Below are positions 52,301 to 61,197 of a stretch of 64,000 bases of DNA, in pieces. How positions within the stretch are numbered: position 1 is the stretch's first letter; each line of letters begins with the position of its first letter. This DNA is from Renibacterium sp043789415. GTDB taxonomy: Bacteria > Actinomycetota > Actinomycetes > Actinomycetales > Micrococcaceae. The stretch lies in assembly GCF_043789415.1 (NCBI RefSeq), contig NZ_JBDLLW010000002.1, positions 310,001 to 374,000 on the forward strand. The letters are read 5' to 3'. The notes beneath the pieces were generated by a model, which saw only the letters and a list, made by a program, of their open reading frames with translations, did not search any database and was not told where the DNA came from. Made by a program: the position numbers and the translations under genes.

Positions 52301-53446
52301 GTGTTCCTGAAGAGCACCGACGATTCGATGATCGAGACGCTGGAGAAGATGTCGGGCAAGACTCACGTCTCCTACATCGACTCGAAGCAGATCAGTCAGG
52401 ACCTCGACAAGATGATTGGAGGCCGGACCGAAGGCCGGGTCTCGTACACGAAGAGCACCGTGGAAGAGCCCCTGATCAAGTACAACAACATGGCGTTCAT
52501 CCCCGAGCGCAACAGCATCGTCTTCCGTGCCGGCGACGCGCCGGTCTGGAACAGGAACGAGACCATCCTGCCGATGTCGTACAAGCTACTGCGCACCGAT
52601 GCCAAGATGATCCATCCCGGCAACGACTACTCGCTGCAGACGATCCCGACATTGAGCTCGGCAATGGAGTTCGACGTACGAATGAACCAGCCGGACTTCC
52701 AGAAGATGTTCTACAAGCGGCTGGGGCAGTCGGTGCACGCAGCCAACGCCAAGACGATCTACCAGGAGAGCTACGGCTACAAGGAGGTCGACATCGCGCG
52801 TCTGGACCCCGACACCTACGCGGACGCGGTCATGGAGATCGTGCACATGCTGGCCAATGTGAAGGAGGGCAGGGACCCACATGCACCGATCGAGGTGGAC
52901 TCCGACGACTTCGCCTCGGCAATGATGTTCGATGAGGACCAGGTCGTGGAGAACGTAGAGGTCGCCGCGGCGGTCTCCGAAATGGGTGCGCTAGCTGCCC
53001 AACAGGCACAGAAGATCTATGCCGAGGGTACGGTCAGCCAGGATATGCTTATCTCGCTGACGGGTGCGGCGAAGATCAAGAGCTTGGACTTTCAGATCAC
53101 CGAGGCGTATAAAGCAACATTGACGGAGTTGCAGCAGGACCGGGACAACTTCTCGGTAGGTGGCGACGGCTCGCTGCGCAGCGCGGACGGAGCGTATGTG
53201 TACATCACACCCACGCGGTCCGTCTCGTTCACAGAAGCCGCGGCGAAACTGAACGACGCAGCTGAGGATGACGTTTCGCGGGTATACGCCGATGATGAGC
53301 TGCACGCCGAAGACCTGCAGGCTCTGGCGACAGTGGAGATCTCGGCACACCTCTACAAGTTCCTGGCCTCGCTGCCGACATGGGAACATCTGGCTGACGG
53401 CGCTTTCGACCGCGCGATGGCCCAGGAGATGCTAAACAACGCCTGA
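49391..53446 (+). CDS. Type IV coupling protein, VirD4/TraG-like
   Basis: A 1351-aa membrane ATPase. Two membrane segments lie at about 53-80 and 175-200, with a loop of about 95 residues containing two cysteines outside. The motor domain has Walker A AITRGGKGQTYIEP (Lys397) followed by MVINDPKGELLVNNY, typical of TraG/VirD4, and Walker B YMLDELGNL (Asp912-Glu913). Between them is a charged helical insertion near 540-610. VirD4 proteins usually have about 550-700 residues, so this one is twice as long, with an extra C-terminal 350 residues. It brings the relaxase-DNA complex to the channel. AAGGAG precedes the ATG at 49391. Confidence 0.88.
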   Translation: MAREKRKAQRPSASGWDKILARDAGQTLTNRDVHGSQQLDRGVRQMKKSKTPGLVVGIIVGVLITLLAWVLYSVIAMALLGLTGAIDGVGAGGNAGPKQYYLESTRTVEGGAVEKCYQQLASNGQPVGTCYPEIANVPVPDWYKAKQTSQSQTGKSGSKVASAANITSFGAQLADVTFFKLFLTAGLGLLIGVVISAWSAKRVDTANLMHDDSDINFHDDDQHIALPEEIQRKFDWFPDSGAHSDVQVSSMISHMMLKRKGLQNVEVSRRAEADIVDRDGNILYYKGEVMVDDDGKILSNLKPIIDEAFGDALFEASGIPDDKTLRKCWDTTQIPYNLGNANRDKLKAPGKGYGTVADLIKNDWTFPEYEIQRPGGAYIVDTAPVNTMVLAITRGGKGQTYIEPMIDIWSREKKPSNMVINDPKGELLVNNYVPLVMRGFEPVQFNLINSMKTDIYNPLGLAADKAREGDMTKAALYVGNIAEVFFPTDGGEDPVWPNAASNAFKRILYGLIDFYMEEERELRKHAAETKMDPATLEQKLDDMWGKVTLYNSYQMFVQLSSKKIKNPEAELEKKVKAGEFEDREDELEEAQAEAQRHAFLWEGKAEQDMLTLYFNATEALPMNSMRTLIGNAHNALRSMAGAEKMLASVYGIAITGMSFFTDPTISTLTSGKPSQNTDLAGLSFPRRLGVHLANNYVKRDHLIGKQAMWSAYADPMFQENLGEDFDHEEIVGREGWARYNFKGKFPTDEAWLKLELVNPQTKMLVRTFYFHFQKSYQLSLNGRHYVIEPVTGKKIVKNGVLRELRPVRESGKRDGAITGYKPGDTTYKEERLDLSAGGAPERVTSELRAITQTMVRYSESPKAVFLVTPPHLMQYAKLVLILVKQLVDVSFDQSYMTKSNQKPLYRTRYMLDELGNLQSEGKGISGFETMLSIGLGQEQQFTLILQTLQQLRDVYGESVDKIVQGNTSNIVFLKSTDDSMIETLEKMSGKTHVSYIDSKQISQDLDKMIGGRTEGRVSYTKSTVEEPLIKYNNMAFIPERNSIVFRAGDAPVWNRNETILPMSYKLLRTDAKMIHPGNDYSLQTIPTLSSAMEFDVRMNQPDFQKMFYKRLGQSVHAANAKTIYQESYGYKEVDIARLDPDTYADAVMEIVHMLANVKEGRDPHAPIEVDSDDFASAMMFDEDQVVENVEVAAAVSEMGALAAQQAQKIYAEGTVSQDMLISLTGAAKIKSLDFQITEAYKATLTELQQDRDNFSVGGDGSLRSADGAYVYITPTRSVSFTEAAAKLNDAAEDDVSRVYADDELHAEDLQALATVEISAHLYKFLASLPTWEHLADGAFDRAMAQEMLNNA

Positions 53447-53453
53447 TCGAACA

Positions 53454-53502
53454 GGTACAACAGCACCCCGTGACCGAGCCGGTCACGGGGTGCTGTTGTA
53501 CC
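53454..53502. terminator. 22-bp perfect hairpin terminator
   Basis: Arm 53454-53475 pairs fully with 53481-53502 around the loop GAGCC, starting 7 nt after the coupling protein stop. There is no U-tract. Confidence 0.88.
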
Positions 53503-53562
53503 AGAGCGGGATTAACTACCATTCGAAAGCCTTTATGCTCGCATTCATATACCATTGCTAGA

Positions 53563-53577
53563 ATCATTCGGAATGAT
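53563..53577. promoter_or_regulatory. ATCATTC-GAATGAT repeat before the RNA polymerase gene
   Basis: A perfect 7-bp inverted repeat with a 1-nt spacer about 57 bp upstream of the RNA polymerase start. GATAAGATC and TATGAT (53600-53605) follow and may be -10-like. It shares the GAATGAT(C) core with sites at 32420, 44236 and 61563. Confidence 0.55.
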
Positions 53578-53633
53578 CAGATAAGATCTATAGGACAATT
53601 ATGATCCGATCACTCCAATGGAGGCGATAGAAG

Positions 53634-56600
53634 ATGAAAAAAGGACACGGCCTGCGACGGTACTTATACGAGTACGTCACATACGAGGCTATTCGACAGG
53701 TGCGGGGGCAAACAGGGCAGGTCATCCCGATCTCCCACGCCAAGCGAATCCGTCAACGAATGGACGAGCGTCTTTCTGAGCATGGTACGTCGGTGACTGA
53801 CCACCGGCTCGGCGTTACAGCTCTGCTGTCGGCGCTGAATGATTCGATTAGGGAGACGTTGCCTAGCGCCGAGGCTACGTTTCATCAGCACACTGTTGCT
53901 GACCCGTACTTCCAGCGACTGCAGTCACAATTTATGCGTGAGGTCGGCTTGGGTGAAAAGGCTAAGGCTGCTGCGGCACTACCTATCAGTCCCTACGATC
54001 CAGAGTGGTCGCAGCGAGCGACGGTCAAGAACGTCGGCACCTCGCTGGCGTACCTCCCAGATCAGACGATCACCAAGATCCTCGACGGCGAGGCAAGCCG
54101 GGCTACAGATGGTGAGCACGGACAGATGATGCTGTGGGCAGTCAACGCTGATGGTCAAATGGTCGAGGTGGGACCTGCGATGACCGACGAGGACGCCTCT
54201 GGCCTCACCGCGTTGCGAGATTTGATGAGCATCAGGGAGTACGAGCAGGTTCGCCAATGGGCAGTTGATGGAGGACGTGACCCGCGCACCAATCGGATCG
54301 ACCGGAATCGCTTCATGTCCACGGCAGCACTCGAGCGTTCCACGGCGATGCTGCGTGAGCTGCAGGCTCAAGGCCTCGACTACGAAGTGCTGCGCGACCG
54401 GAACCCGGGCCAGCTCAAAGCCCGGATTGCTAGCACCGGCATGGAGATCCGCCTCACTGAGCCGCGCGAACGCGAAGACTACGCCGGTGCGATGATCTAC
54501 GACAACGGTGCGATCATTCGATATTCCACGAATCGCAGGGTCGGCAAGGACGCAGCGGTCTACTCCCCCACGCCTGCCGAGGCCGTAGACCTCCTACGCT
54601 TCGCACAGGGTCAGGCCGTTGCGCGGCAAGATCGGCCAGGATTGCTTGCTGGAACGCTCGGCCCGACGCACACGGAGATGATCCGTGCAACTGCGAAGAG
54701 TCCACTGGAGCCCGCGGAGGTCGAAGACAACTACCACGGCGCAAAGGACTCAATGTTTGCCGTGAAGGAATATCACATGCCGGGTGAGCGCCCGCGCGAA
54801 GGTTCGCTGGTGATGCTCCGGCGCGAAGGTAAGGAGCGCACGCTTGCGGAATTCTACAACCCGACAGAGGGCGGTCGGGCGGCAGCTGAGGAGTATATGG
54901 CCTCGGCTGTGCGGACGTCGCGTGAGAATCTCGCGTCTTCACTCAATGTCGACGGGCTCATCGCTTCATTCGAGGAGCAGCGTGCCGAAGGACTGAACAT
55001 CGTCGAATTTGAGATCCCGGTGCTCTCCAGCGATCCCGAGGTGGCTGCGATCCAGCGATCCTACTGGGACGTTCTGGTCGGACAGCGCACTCACCTGCTG
55101 CGTCCCGGCGCGACCCAGGAGATGTACGAGGAGCGCCTAGGTATGATCGGCGAGCTCCAAGTCGGTGATGGCAGCGAGTCGCTCGATGCCGGCAATCTCG
55201 TCTACGGCGGCACACCGGAAGAGACGGTGCGTGAGCACGCGGATGAGGTGCTCGATGAATTGGTGGGCACCTGGGAGCCGGAGATCCGTGTTGTCGGTGA
55301 CGAGATGTTGAACCAGCGCTTCGATCCGATGAGGGTTGCCCGCTTCATGACCAGCGCCAAGGGGCAATGGTCGAACCTCGACGATCTCGCAGCGGCTTTA
55401 CGCCGCGCCGAGATCGATCCGACCGAGATGATGGGCGTCGGCTTCCAGACCTACCGCTTCAAGGACCGCCTGGTTCGCTTCGACGAGCAGACGGCGACGC
55501 CAATCGACGCACATGAGTCCCCGTTCATCCGCCGGATCGGCGAGACCGTGTGGGCCAGCCTGGCACGCAACGCCACGGAGCCTACGGAGGTGCTCATCGA
55601 CGATCAAGGTGTCATCCGCTGGACCGCAGAGAAGATGCGCCGCAACGGCTCGACCTCAGAAGTAGCCGGCCAGATCGGTCAGATCTTCGGCGTCGGAGAG
55701 CACGGCGAGATCGTGACGCGCTTCGTCGGCGGCGACAACGGACTCATCGTGCCCGGCTACGAGGCCCGCATCGCGGCCCAGCTGCCCGGCGAGACGAAAA
55801 CTGTAGAGGAGCGCACGCTTTTGCGTGGCTACGAGCAGGCAATGACCGAGCGCATTGAGTACCAAATCGCCAACGATCTGTTGACGAACCGCAGCGAGGC
55901 TGGTGAGGGCTCGAGCCTGAACCGCGTGTACTCGCAGCTGTATGGTACGAAGCACCCCCTAGACTTCATCGAGCGTTCTCTGGATGTCCGGGGGCAGCTC
56001 GATTCGTGGACGGCGTCGATCCTGGCGACCGAGGCGAAGCGGGTACGGTACAGCAACGGCATCAAGCAAGGTTCGACCGTGTACGCCGAGCACCAGTCGA
56101 CCAAGAGCAGGGCAGACCCCGCTGACGACAACCACTTCGATGCATGGAAGCTGACCGGCGGCCGCAACATGGCCGTACTCACGGGCACCGACCAGAACGG
56201 CATCGCCGCGCCCGCCGGCTACTTCGATCCGGTGATGACCGGCGGAGCGACCAACCAGGGCATTGTGCGCTACCTCACCCAGGACGCCCAGGTCTCCCCC
56301 GAGGGCCGGATCGTCCCGGGCGACCCGACCGTACTGTCCGGCGCGCGTGCTCCCCTAATGAACCGGCCGGAGCTGGAGACGCTGCGTTTCGATCCGTTCG
56401 ACCGCCAGCAGATGACGGCCTCGACGCTTATGCAGTCCTCCAAGATCACGACACCTACTGGTACGGCGATGATGACCTTCGGCGGGTGGACTGCCGACGA
56501 TCCAATCGTCATCAGCCGCAAGTTCGCGGAGGCGAACCAGATCCGCGGTGTCAGCGGCGAACTGCGTTCCCTCGTGGTCGGCGACAAGCTCTCGGACCTG

Positions 56601-59192
56601 CACGGCAACAAAGGCGTCGTGTCACTAGTCGTTGAGCGGGAGATGCCGCTCACGGAAGCCGAAGCGCTGGATCTAGAGAAGGAGGTGGCATGGTTCAAGG
56701 CCAACCCTGACATGGACGTAGTGATGAGCCCGTTCTCGCTGATCTCGCGCCGCAACGCCGGATCGGGACGGGAACTAATGAACGGCGCGGTCTCAGATCT
56801 CGTTGCACCCGATGGTGCGGCGCAGGCCGGTTCGCTGGGTCAGATGCAGTTCATCGTTACGCACATGGCCGTCGACGAGAAGACGAAGGTCTACGACGAC
56901 GAGGCGGTGCTCTCCGGCAAAGGTCGGAAAGCCTCCTCGCAACTAGCCTGGGCGCTGGGCGCACAAGACTGCCCGGCGATCATGCGCGAGTTCTACGATC
57001 ACAACAGCGGAGCCGAGGCGAACCTGCGCGAGTTCATGCTCAGCGTCGGCCTCGACATGGAGTCGGACGGCACCCTACACGTGGTCGGCCGCGATGAGGA
57101 CCACACGGGCATGAGCCATGAAGCCATCGACGAACGGCCCGAGCGCCGGTTCTTCCCGATGCCCGAGCTCGCGCGCACCGAGAAAGGCGTGGTGCTCATC
57201 TCGACGATGCGCAAGACTTTCGGCCAGCTCATCGGAGACAAGGGCGGCGACCTAGAGATCCCGTTCCCGCTGAAGTACCCCACTGGCAAGCAGACCGAAC
57301 AGGTCACGGCGTCATCGTGGAAGATGCCGGTGCTCTCCTCGCACCTTCGCTCCGGCCAGGAGTTCGAGGACGGCAGCTCAGTCACGCACGACTACACGAA
57401 CCGCTACCTCGACATCCACGAGCAGGCCTGCCGGTACCGTGCCGCGCAGGAGAAACTCGCGGCCGGACAGGTGACGCAGCGTATGCGCCAGGAACTGACC
57501 GAGGAGATGAGCAAGGCGGCGTCGCACGCGCAGCGGAAGTTCGAGTCGATCACGACCGACCTCGAGCAGCGCGTGTTCTCCGGTAAACACAACGCCTTCA
57601 AGTCCGGGCTCATGAGTTCGCGCCTTTCCGACTCGGCCACGGCCGTGTGGACTGCGGACCCACGTCTGGACATTGATCAGGTGGCACTATCGCCGGTCAT
57701 GGCCGAGCAGCTGGGGCTCGCCGAAGGTGACCACGCACTGATCTGGCGCGATCCTGTACTACGCGACGCGGGCCTGCGCTACATGCGCGTGGCAATCGAC
57801 GACCGCCTCACGGGCGTCGCGATCAATCCGGTCATGGACCAGTGCTTCGACGGCGACTTCGACGGCGACGCGGTTGCGGTCGTTAAACTGCACAGCGAGG
57901 CAGCCAAGCAGGAGGCGATGGAGAAGCTCTCCGTACCGGCGAACCTCCTGGACACCGGCGTGCGGAGTGACCGTGGCACGCACCCGTTCGCGATGCAGGT
58001 CTCCCTGGATACACAGGTCGCCCTCTCCAAGAGCGACGAGCTGCGGCAAGAACTGGACAGCCTCAGCGGAGAGACGAATCTTATTGTCTGGGGTGCAGGC
58101 TCAGAGCCAGCAGAGACGACCTGTGCACGGCAGGAAGACGTGACTGAGCAGCTGAGCGACTTTTACCGGAGCGCACAACGTGGAGAGTTCGGCACCGCTT
58201 TGTCGTTCTCGGATCTCCAGTCCCATCTGAACAGCGTGCGCGACGTGTGCGTTACCACTGGGGCCAAAGGCAGTATGTCCAAGCTCACGGACTACGCCCG
58301 CTACCTGGGTGGACGCAATGGCTGTTCCGGTATCAACCAGCAGGATCAGGAAGCGTCGATGTTTGCCACCGCGATCAAGTCCCATGGCACCGGTCTCGGC
58401 GGTTCCTATTCGCAGCGAGCGGTCCGTGCGCTGAGGAATGTGGACCTCAAGGCTGTGCTGGAGGTGACCTATCCGGTTACTCAGAGCATTCTCCAGGCCA
58501 AACATGACGCGAGCGAGGCCAAGCACAAGTACGAAATGCTCCAAGGTCCGGGTCGGGATCTGTGGCGCGGGCGTCTGCTCGAACACCTTGGTCCAGGTCA
58601 GTGGCGTCCGGTCTTCGAGAATGGTGAGGCAGTGCAGGCCACCAAGGAGCAATGGGTGGCGCAGTTCATCGAATTCTATAAAGCGAAGGATGGCTTCAAT
58701 GTCACAGTCAATCCCGAGTACGTCGAGCGGGTGGCTCTGGCTCTCACCGATCCTAAGTCGGGACGCGTGTGCAACCTAGAAGTCGACACGTCGTTGCAAG
58801 GATCGTTGATGGACCGCATGGCCTACGGCGGCACGCTGAGGGATCTGATTGCCGCGGCAGACAACCATGAGAATCTCTACGACGGTGAGAAGAACGAGCA
58901 ATTCTGTTCGACTCCAACTCGACGTGCGCGAGCGCTCTCGGCAAAGGCGCTGCAGGAATTGAACCAGGAGCACAACGCCGAGCAGGCCATTGCTGACACC
59001 CTCATCAAGCGGGACGTCATGGCGGAGAGCCACACTGGCGCACAGGCCCGCGGCGACAGCCGCCGGTCTCAGCACGCAGTTGCCGTGGGATCCACGCGAC
59101 AGGCACGCATGACGGCACAGACGTACCGGCCGTCGATCGACATCGAGCCCGTAAACACGGATTCGGACATTGACTACGAGATGGGGAGTTGA
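53634..59192 (+). CDS. Single-chain two-barrel RNA polymerase (beta/beta' fused)
   Basis: A 1852-aa protein. Residues 983-995 read GDKLSDLHGNKGV, the beta-subunit double-psi barrel motif with its two catalytic-site lysines (Lys985, Lys993; Escherichia coli has GDK...RHGNKGV). Residues 1405-1412 read FDGDFDGD, the beta' metal-binding loop (usual NADFDGD), giving Asp1408, Asp1410, Asp1412 for the catalytic magnesium. TTGAKGSMSKLTDYARYLGG at about 1541-1560 resembles the bridge helix (SGARGS...), and KSHGTGLGGSYSQRAVRAL near 1582 the trigger loop. The first about 850 residues match nothing I know and may hold promoter- or DNA-binding parts. No CxxC zinc sites. Both barrels on one chain with no alpha or omega genes nearby indicate a compact DNA-dependent RNA polymerase for element genes. 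Confidence 0.88.
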   Translation: MKKGHGLRRYLYEYVTYEAIRQVRGQTGQVIPISHAKRIRQRMDERLSEHGTSVTDHRLGVTALLSALNDSIRETLPSAEATFHQHTVADPYFQRLQSQFMREVGLGEKAKAAAALPISPYDPEWSQRATVKNVGTSLAYLPDQTITKILDGEASRATDGEHGQMMLWAVNADGQMVEVGPAMTDEDASGLTALRDLMSIREYEQVRQWAVDGGRDPRTNRIDRNRFMSTAALERSTAMLRELQAQGLDYEVLRDRNPGQLKARIASTGMEIRLTEPREREDYAGAMIYDNGAIIRYSTNRRVGKDAAVYSPTPAEAVDLLRFAQGQAVARQDRPGLLAGTLGPTHTEMIRATAKSPLEPAEVEDNYHGAKDSMFAVKEYHMPGERPREGSLVMLRREGKERTLAEFYNPTEGGRAAAEEYMASAVRTSRENLASSLNVDGLIASFEEQRAEGLNIVEFEIPVLSSDPEVAAIQRSYWDVLVGQRTHLLRPGATQEMYEERLGMIGELQVGDGSESLDAGNLVYGGTPEETVREHADEVLDELVGTWEPEIRVVGDEMLNQRFDPMRVARFMTSAKGQWSNLDDLAAALRRAEIDPTEMMGVGFQTYRFKDRLVRFDEQTATPIDAHESPFIRRIGETVWASLARNATEPTEVLIDDQGVIRWTAEKMRRNGSTSEVAGQIGQIFGVGEHGEIVTRFVGGDNGLIVPGYEARIAAQLPGETKTVEERTLLRGYEQAMTERIEYQIANDLLTNRSEAGEGSSLNRVYSQLYGTKHPLDFIERSLDVRGQLDSWTASILATEAKRVRYSNGIKQGSTVYAEHQSTKSRADPADDNHFDAWKLTGGRNMAVLTGTDQNGIAAPAGYFDPVMTGGATNQGIVRYLTQDAQVSPEGRIVPGDPTVLSGARAPLMNRPELETLRFDPFDRQQMTASTLMQSSKITTPTGTAMMTFGGWTADDPIVISRKFAEANQIRGVSGELRSLVVGDKLSDLHGNKGVVSLVVEREMPLTEAEALDLEKEVAWFKANPDMDVVMSPFSLISRRNAGSGRELMNGAVSDLVAPDGAAQAGSLGQMQFIVTHMAVDEKTKVYDDEAVLSGKGRKASSQLAWALGAQDCPAIMREFYDHNSGAEANLREFMLSVGLDMESDGTLHVVGRDEDHTGMSHEAIDERPERRFFPMPELARTEKGVVLISTMRKTFGQLIGDKGGDLEIPFPLKYPTGKQTEQVTASSWKMPVLSSHLRSGQEFEDGSSVTHDYTNRYLDIHEQACRYRAAQEKLAAGQVTQRMRQELTEEMSKAASHAQRKFESITTDLEQRVFSGKHNAFKSGLMSSRLSDSATAVWTADPRLDIDQVALSPVMAEQLGLAEGDHALIWRDPVLRDAGLRYMRVAIDDRLTGVAINPVMDQCFDGDFDGDAVAVVKLHSEAAKQEAMEKLSVPANLLDTGVRSDRGTHPFAMQVSLDTQVALSKSDELRQELDSLSGETNLIVWGAGSEPAETTCARQEDVTEQLSDFYRSAQRGEFGTALSFSDLQSHLNSVRDVCVTTGAKGSMSKLTDYARYLGGRNGCSGINQQDQEASMFATAIKSHGTGLGGSYSQRAVRALRNVDLKAVLEVTYPVTQSILQAKHDASEAKHKYEMLQGPGRDLWRGRLLEHLGPGQWRPVFENGEAVQATKEQWVAQFIEFYKAKDGFNVTVNPEYVERVALALTDPKSGRVCNLEVDTSLQGSLMDRMAYGGTLRDLIAAADNHENLYDGEKNEQFCSTPTRRARALSAKALQELNQEHNAEQAIADTLIKRDVMAESHTGAQARGDSRRSQHAVAVGSTRQARMTAQTYRPSIDIEPVNTDSDIDYEMGS

Positions 59193-59197
59193 GCTGC

Positions 59198-60919
59198 ATG
59201 GTGGATGAGCACAACCAGGGTACCGGACGTGGGCGCAAGTCACTCCAGGTGACGAGCGAACTCGTTCGCCAGCCGGTGTATCCACAGTATTCTGACTCGG
59301 CACGGACTGAACCGCCGATCGATGCCGAGTGGTGGGAGGGCGATCAGCCCCAGTCCTCCGACCACGGCTGGGGTGAGCAAGCGTGGGGGTTCTTCAACAC
59401 TCGTACACAGCGGCTGCGCGATGAACAGTTGCGGCGGCGCGCGGCGGCGCGCAAGGCGATGAACGATCGAAAAGATCTAAGCAAGCAGGATGAACTGAAG
59501 TTGCTCCGTGAGAACATTCAGGCCGCCGGCGGACAGTACATGGAGTCGCTACGAAGGTCGAACATTCTTGTGCCGGGTTTCAACGACGCTGAGCGCACCG
59601 AGAAGCTCAGCTCGATGCACCGAATTTATGGCCAAATGATGGTCACGAGTGCGATGCGCCCGTTGCAGGAGGGTGTTGATACGGCGTCCGTAGTCCGAGT
59701 AATGTCGACGCTTTCAGCGATGTACCTCATGTCCCCGACGTTCCGGCAGGTCGTGAAGGACAAGGCTGCACCAGTGAAGGGCGCGATCCAGGAACGGATC
59801 GACCAGAAGGCTCAGAAAACGTATGACTGGGCCGAGGGTCGGGCCAACTGGCGAAACAAGGGCATTCAGGAACAGAACGAACTACGGGCCGCACAGGGTA
59901 AGACACCGCGTAAGGAGGTTCGGGCCCAAGATTACGTGTCGAGGCGGTGGCGAAAGCGCTACAATGACCTGAAGTTTCGAGAACGCGGGCATCGTGAAAT
60001 GTTTACGCCGCGCTCAGCGGGTATGACAGAGGTCGCACTCACCGAAAACGCGTTCGCGACACTCCGGCAGCCTGGCGCGCAGGCAGAGGAGATCATGGAG
60101 AGCTACAACACCATGATCAATCGTTTGTATCGGCAGTGCGAAGAGGACGGCCTGACTCGCGAGGAAGTTGCAGAGTCCTCCAGAGTGGTGTTAGGCGAGC
60201 GAATGCAACAAGACCCTCGCATTCAGGTGATGGTCGATGGCTTCAGTCATGGTGCCCAGCGAATGTCCCCTCCGCACAAGGAGCGGATTGCCGGGACGGA
60301 TCGAGTGCAGCGCGTCTGGCGAGGTAACTACCAGGACTACACCGGCAGGCCCGTGGATCCGACCAGGTATCAGGACACGCCGAACGGACCGCGCGTGGTC
60401 GGCGCGTTCACGCTCCGGTCGCAGATGGGTTCCGAGGAGCACAAGGACCGCATGGGTGAGGTTATGGCGATGACCATGTCGGAGGCCGCGGCCCGTGGTG
60501 ACATGAACGCCTTCAACCAGGATCTGGCTGGCTACATGCTCGGCTGCATGGCTCGCGTTCAGGAGGTCGAGGGCGAGGGGCTACCTGGCGTGATGCCGGA
60601 ACGGTTGTTCCAGGCTCGCACGATGCAGGCGAGCATGACTGCAGATGGGATGGGTGAGGAGAAGCAGCGTCAGCAGTATTCGTTCGCCTACATGGATGCG
60701 CTGGATGTGGTCAACGAGTCCTATCCGGAGTTCGCACAGGCGTGGAATACACAATACGGCGAGAAGTTCGGGCACTTCTCGACGAGGGTAGCCGCTGATC
60801 CGGTCGGTGCCTACAACGAGTGGGCATCGCGCGAGCGGGACGCAGCCAGCCAGCAGCAGAGCCGCCAGGCGGGTGAGCCGGCCCCGGAGCCGGCGGTCGA
60901 TCACGAATATCAGCCCTGA
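59198..60919 (+). CDS. Hypothetical partner of the two-barrel RNA polymerase
   Basis: A 573-aa soluble, highly charged, mostly helical protein. Distinct parts: a polar N-terminus with Trp-rich EWWEGDQPQSSDHGWGEQ, a basic helical stretch (TRTQRLRDEQLRRRAAARKA), a second basic region (DYVSRRWRKRYNDLKFRERG), and a disordered Q/P/E-rich end. It starts 6 nt after the polymerase stop, so its translation is coupled. No sigma-factor motif (regions 2 or 4) is seen. Coupling and basic helices make it a candidate specificity or DNA-binding subunit, which is inference only. Confidence 0.55.
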   Translation: MVDEHNQGTGRGRKSLQVTSELVRQPVYPQYSDSARTEPPIDAEWWEGDQPQSSDHGWGEQAWGFFNTRTQRLRDEQLRRRAAARKAMNDRKDLSKQDELKLLRENIQAAGGQYMESLRRSNILVPGFNDAERTEKLSSMHRIYGQMMVTSAMRPLQEGVDTASVVRVMSTLSAMYLMSPTFRQVVKDKAAPVKGAIQERIDQKAQKTYDWAEGRANWRNKGIQEQNELRAAQGKTPRKEVRAQDYVSRRWRKRYNDLKFRERGHREMFTPRSAGMTEVALTENAFATLRQPGAQAEEIMESYNTMINRLYRQCEEDGLTREEVAESSRVVLGERMQQDPRIQVMVDGFSHGAQRMSPPHKERIAGTDRVQRVWRGNYQDYTGRPVDPTRYQDTPNGPRVVGAFTLRSQMGSEEHKDRMGEVMAMTMSEAAARGDMNAFNQDLAGYMLGCMARVQEVEGEGLPGVMPERLFQARTMQASMTADGMGEEKQRQQYSFAYMDALDVVNESYPEFAQAWNTQYGEKFGHFSTRVAADPVGAYNEWASRERDAASQQQSRQAGEPAPEPAVDHEYQP

Positions 60920-60955
60920 GTCGGACGACACCAATAACGAAAGAGGGACGAAGTC

Positions 60956-61192
60956 ATGATTGAGTCACGAGCACGGAAACAACTCGCCACCACAGCTGCA
61001 CGGGCGAAAGTTCAGGGGGTTGTTCCGAAGGATGGCAAGCAACTCACTAGGGTGAAGAGCTTGATGTCGGCGAGCGATGCCGCCCAGTCTGTAAAGGCTC
61101 GACATCAAGCCGTAGCAAAGGCCAGCGTCTGCGCGCCGTCGATCCCTATCGAGCAACCGATTGAGGACAACGCCTACGAGAGGGAGGGCTGA
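60956..61192 (+). CDS. Small basic hypothetical protein
   Basis: A 78-aa protein, strongly basic in its first 60 residues (SRARKQLATTAARAKVQGVV), acidic at the end. AGAGGGACG precedes the ATG. It is the third gene of the polymerase operon, 36 nt after the previous stop. No family recognised; nucleic-acid binding is possible from charge alone. Confidence 0.5.
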   Translation: MIESRARKQLATTAARAKVQGVVPKDGKQLTRVKSLMSASDAAQSVKARHQAVAKASVCAPSIPIEQPIEDNAYEREG

Positions 61193-61197
61193 GTATC

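Noticed and set aside
53634..59192. Interpretation of the large gene as a phage tail tape-measure or a giant adhesin
   Set aside because: No membrane segments, repeats or signal peptide are present, and both RNA polymerase barrel motifs occur in the right order and spacing.
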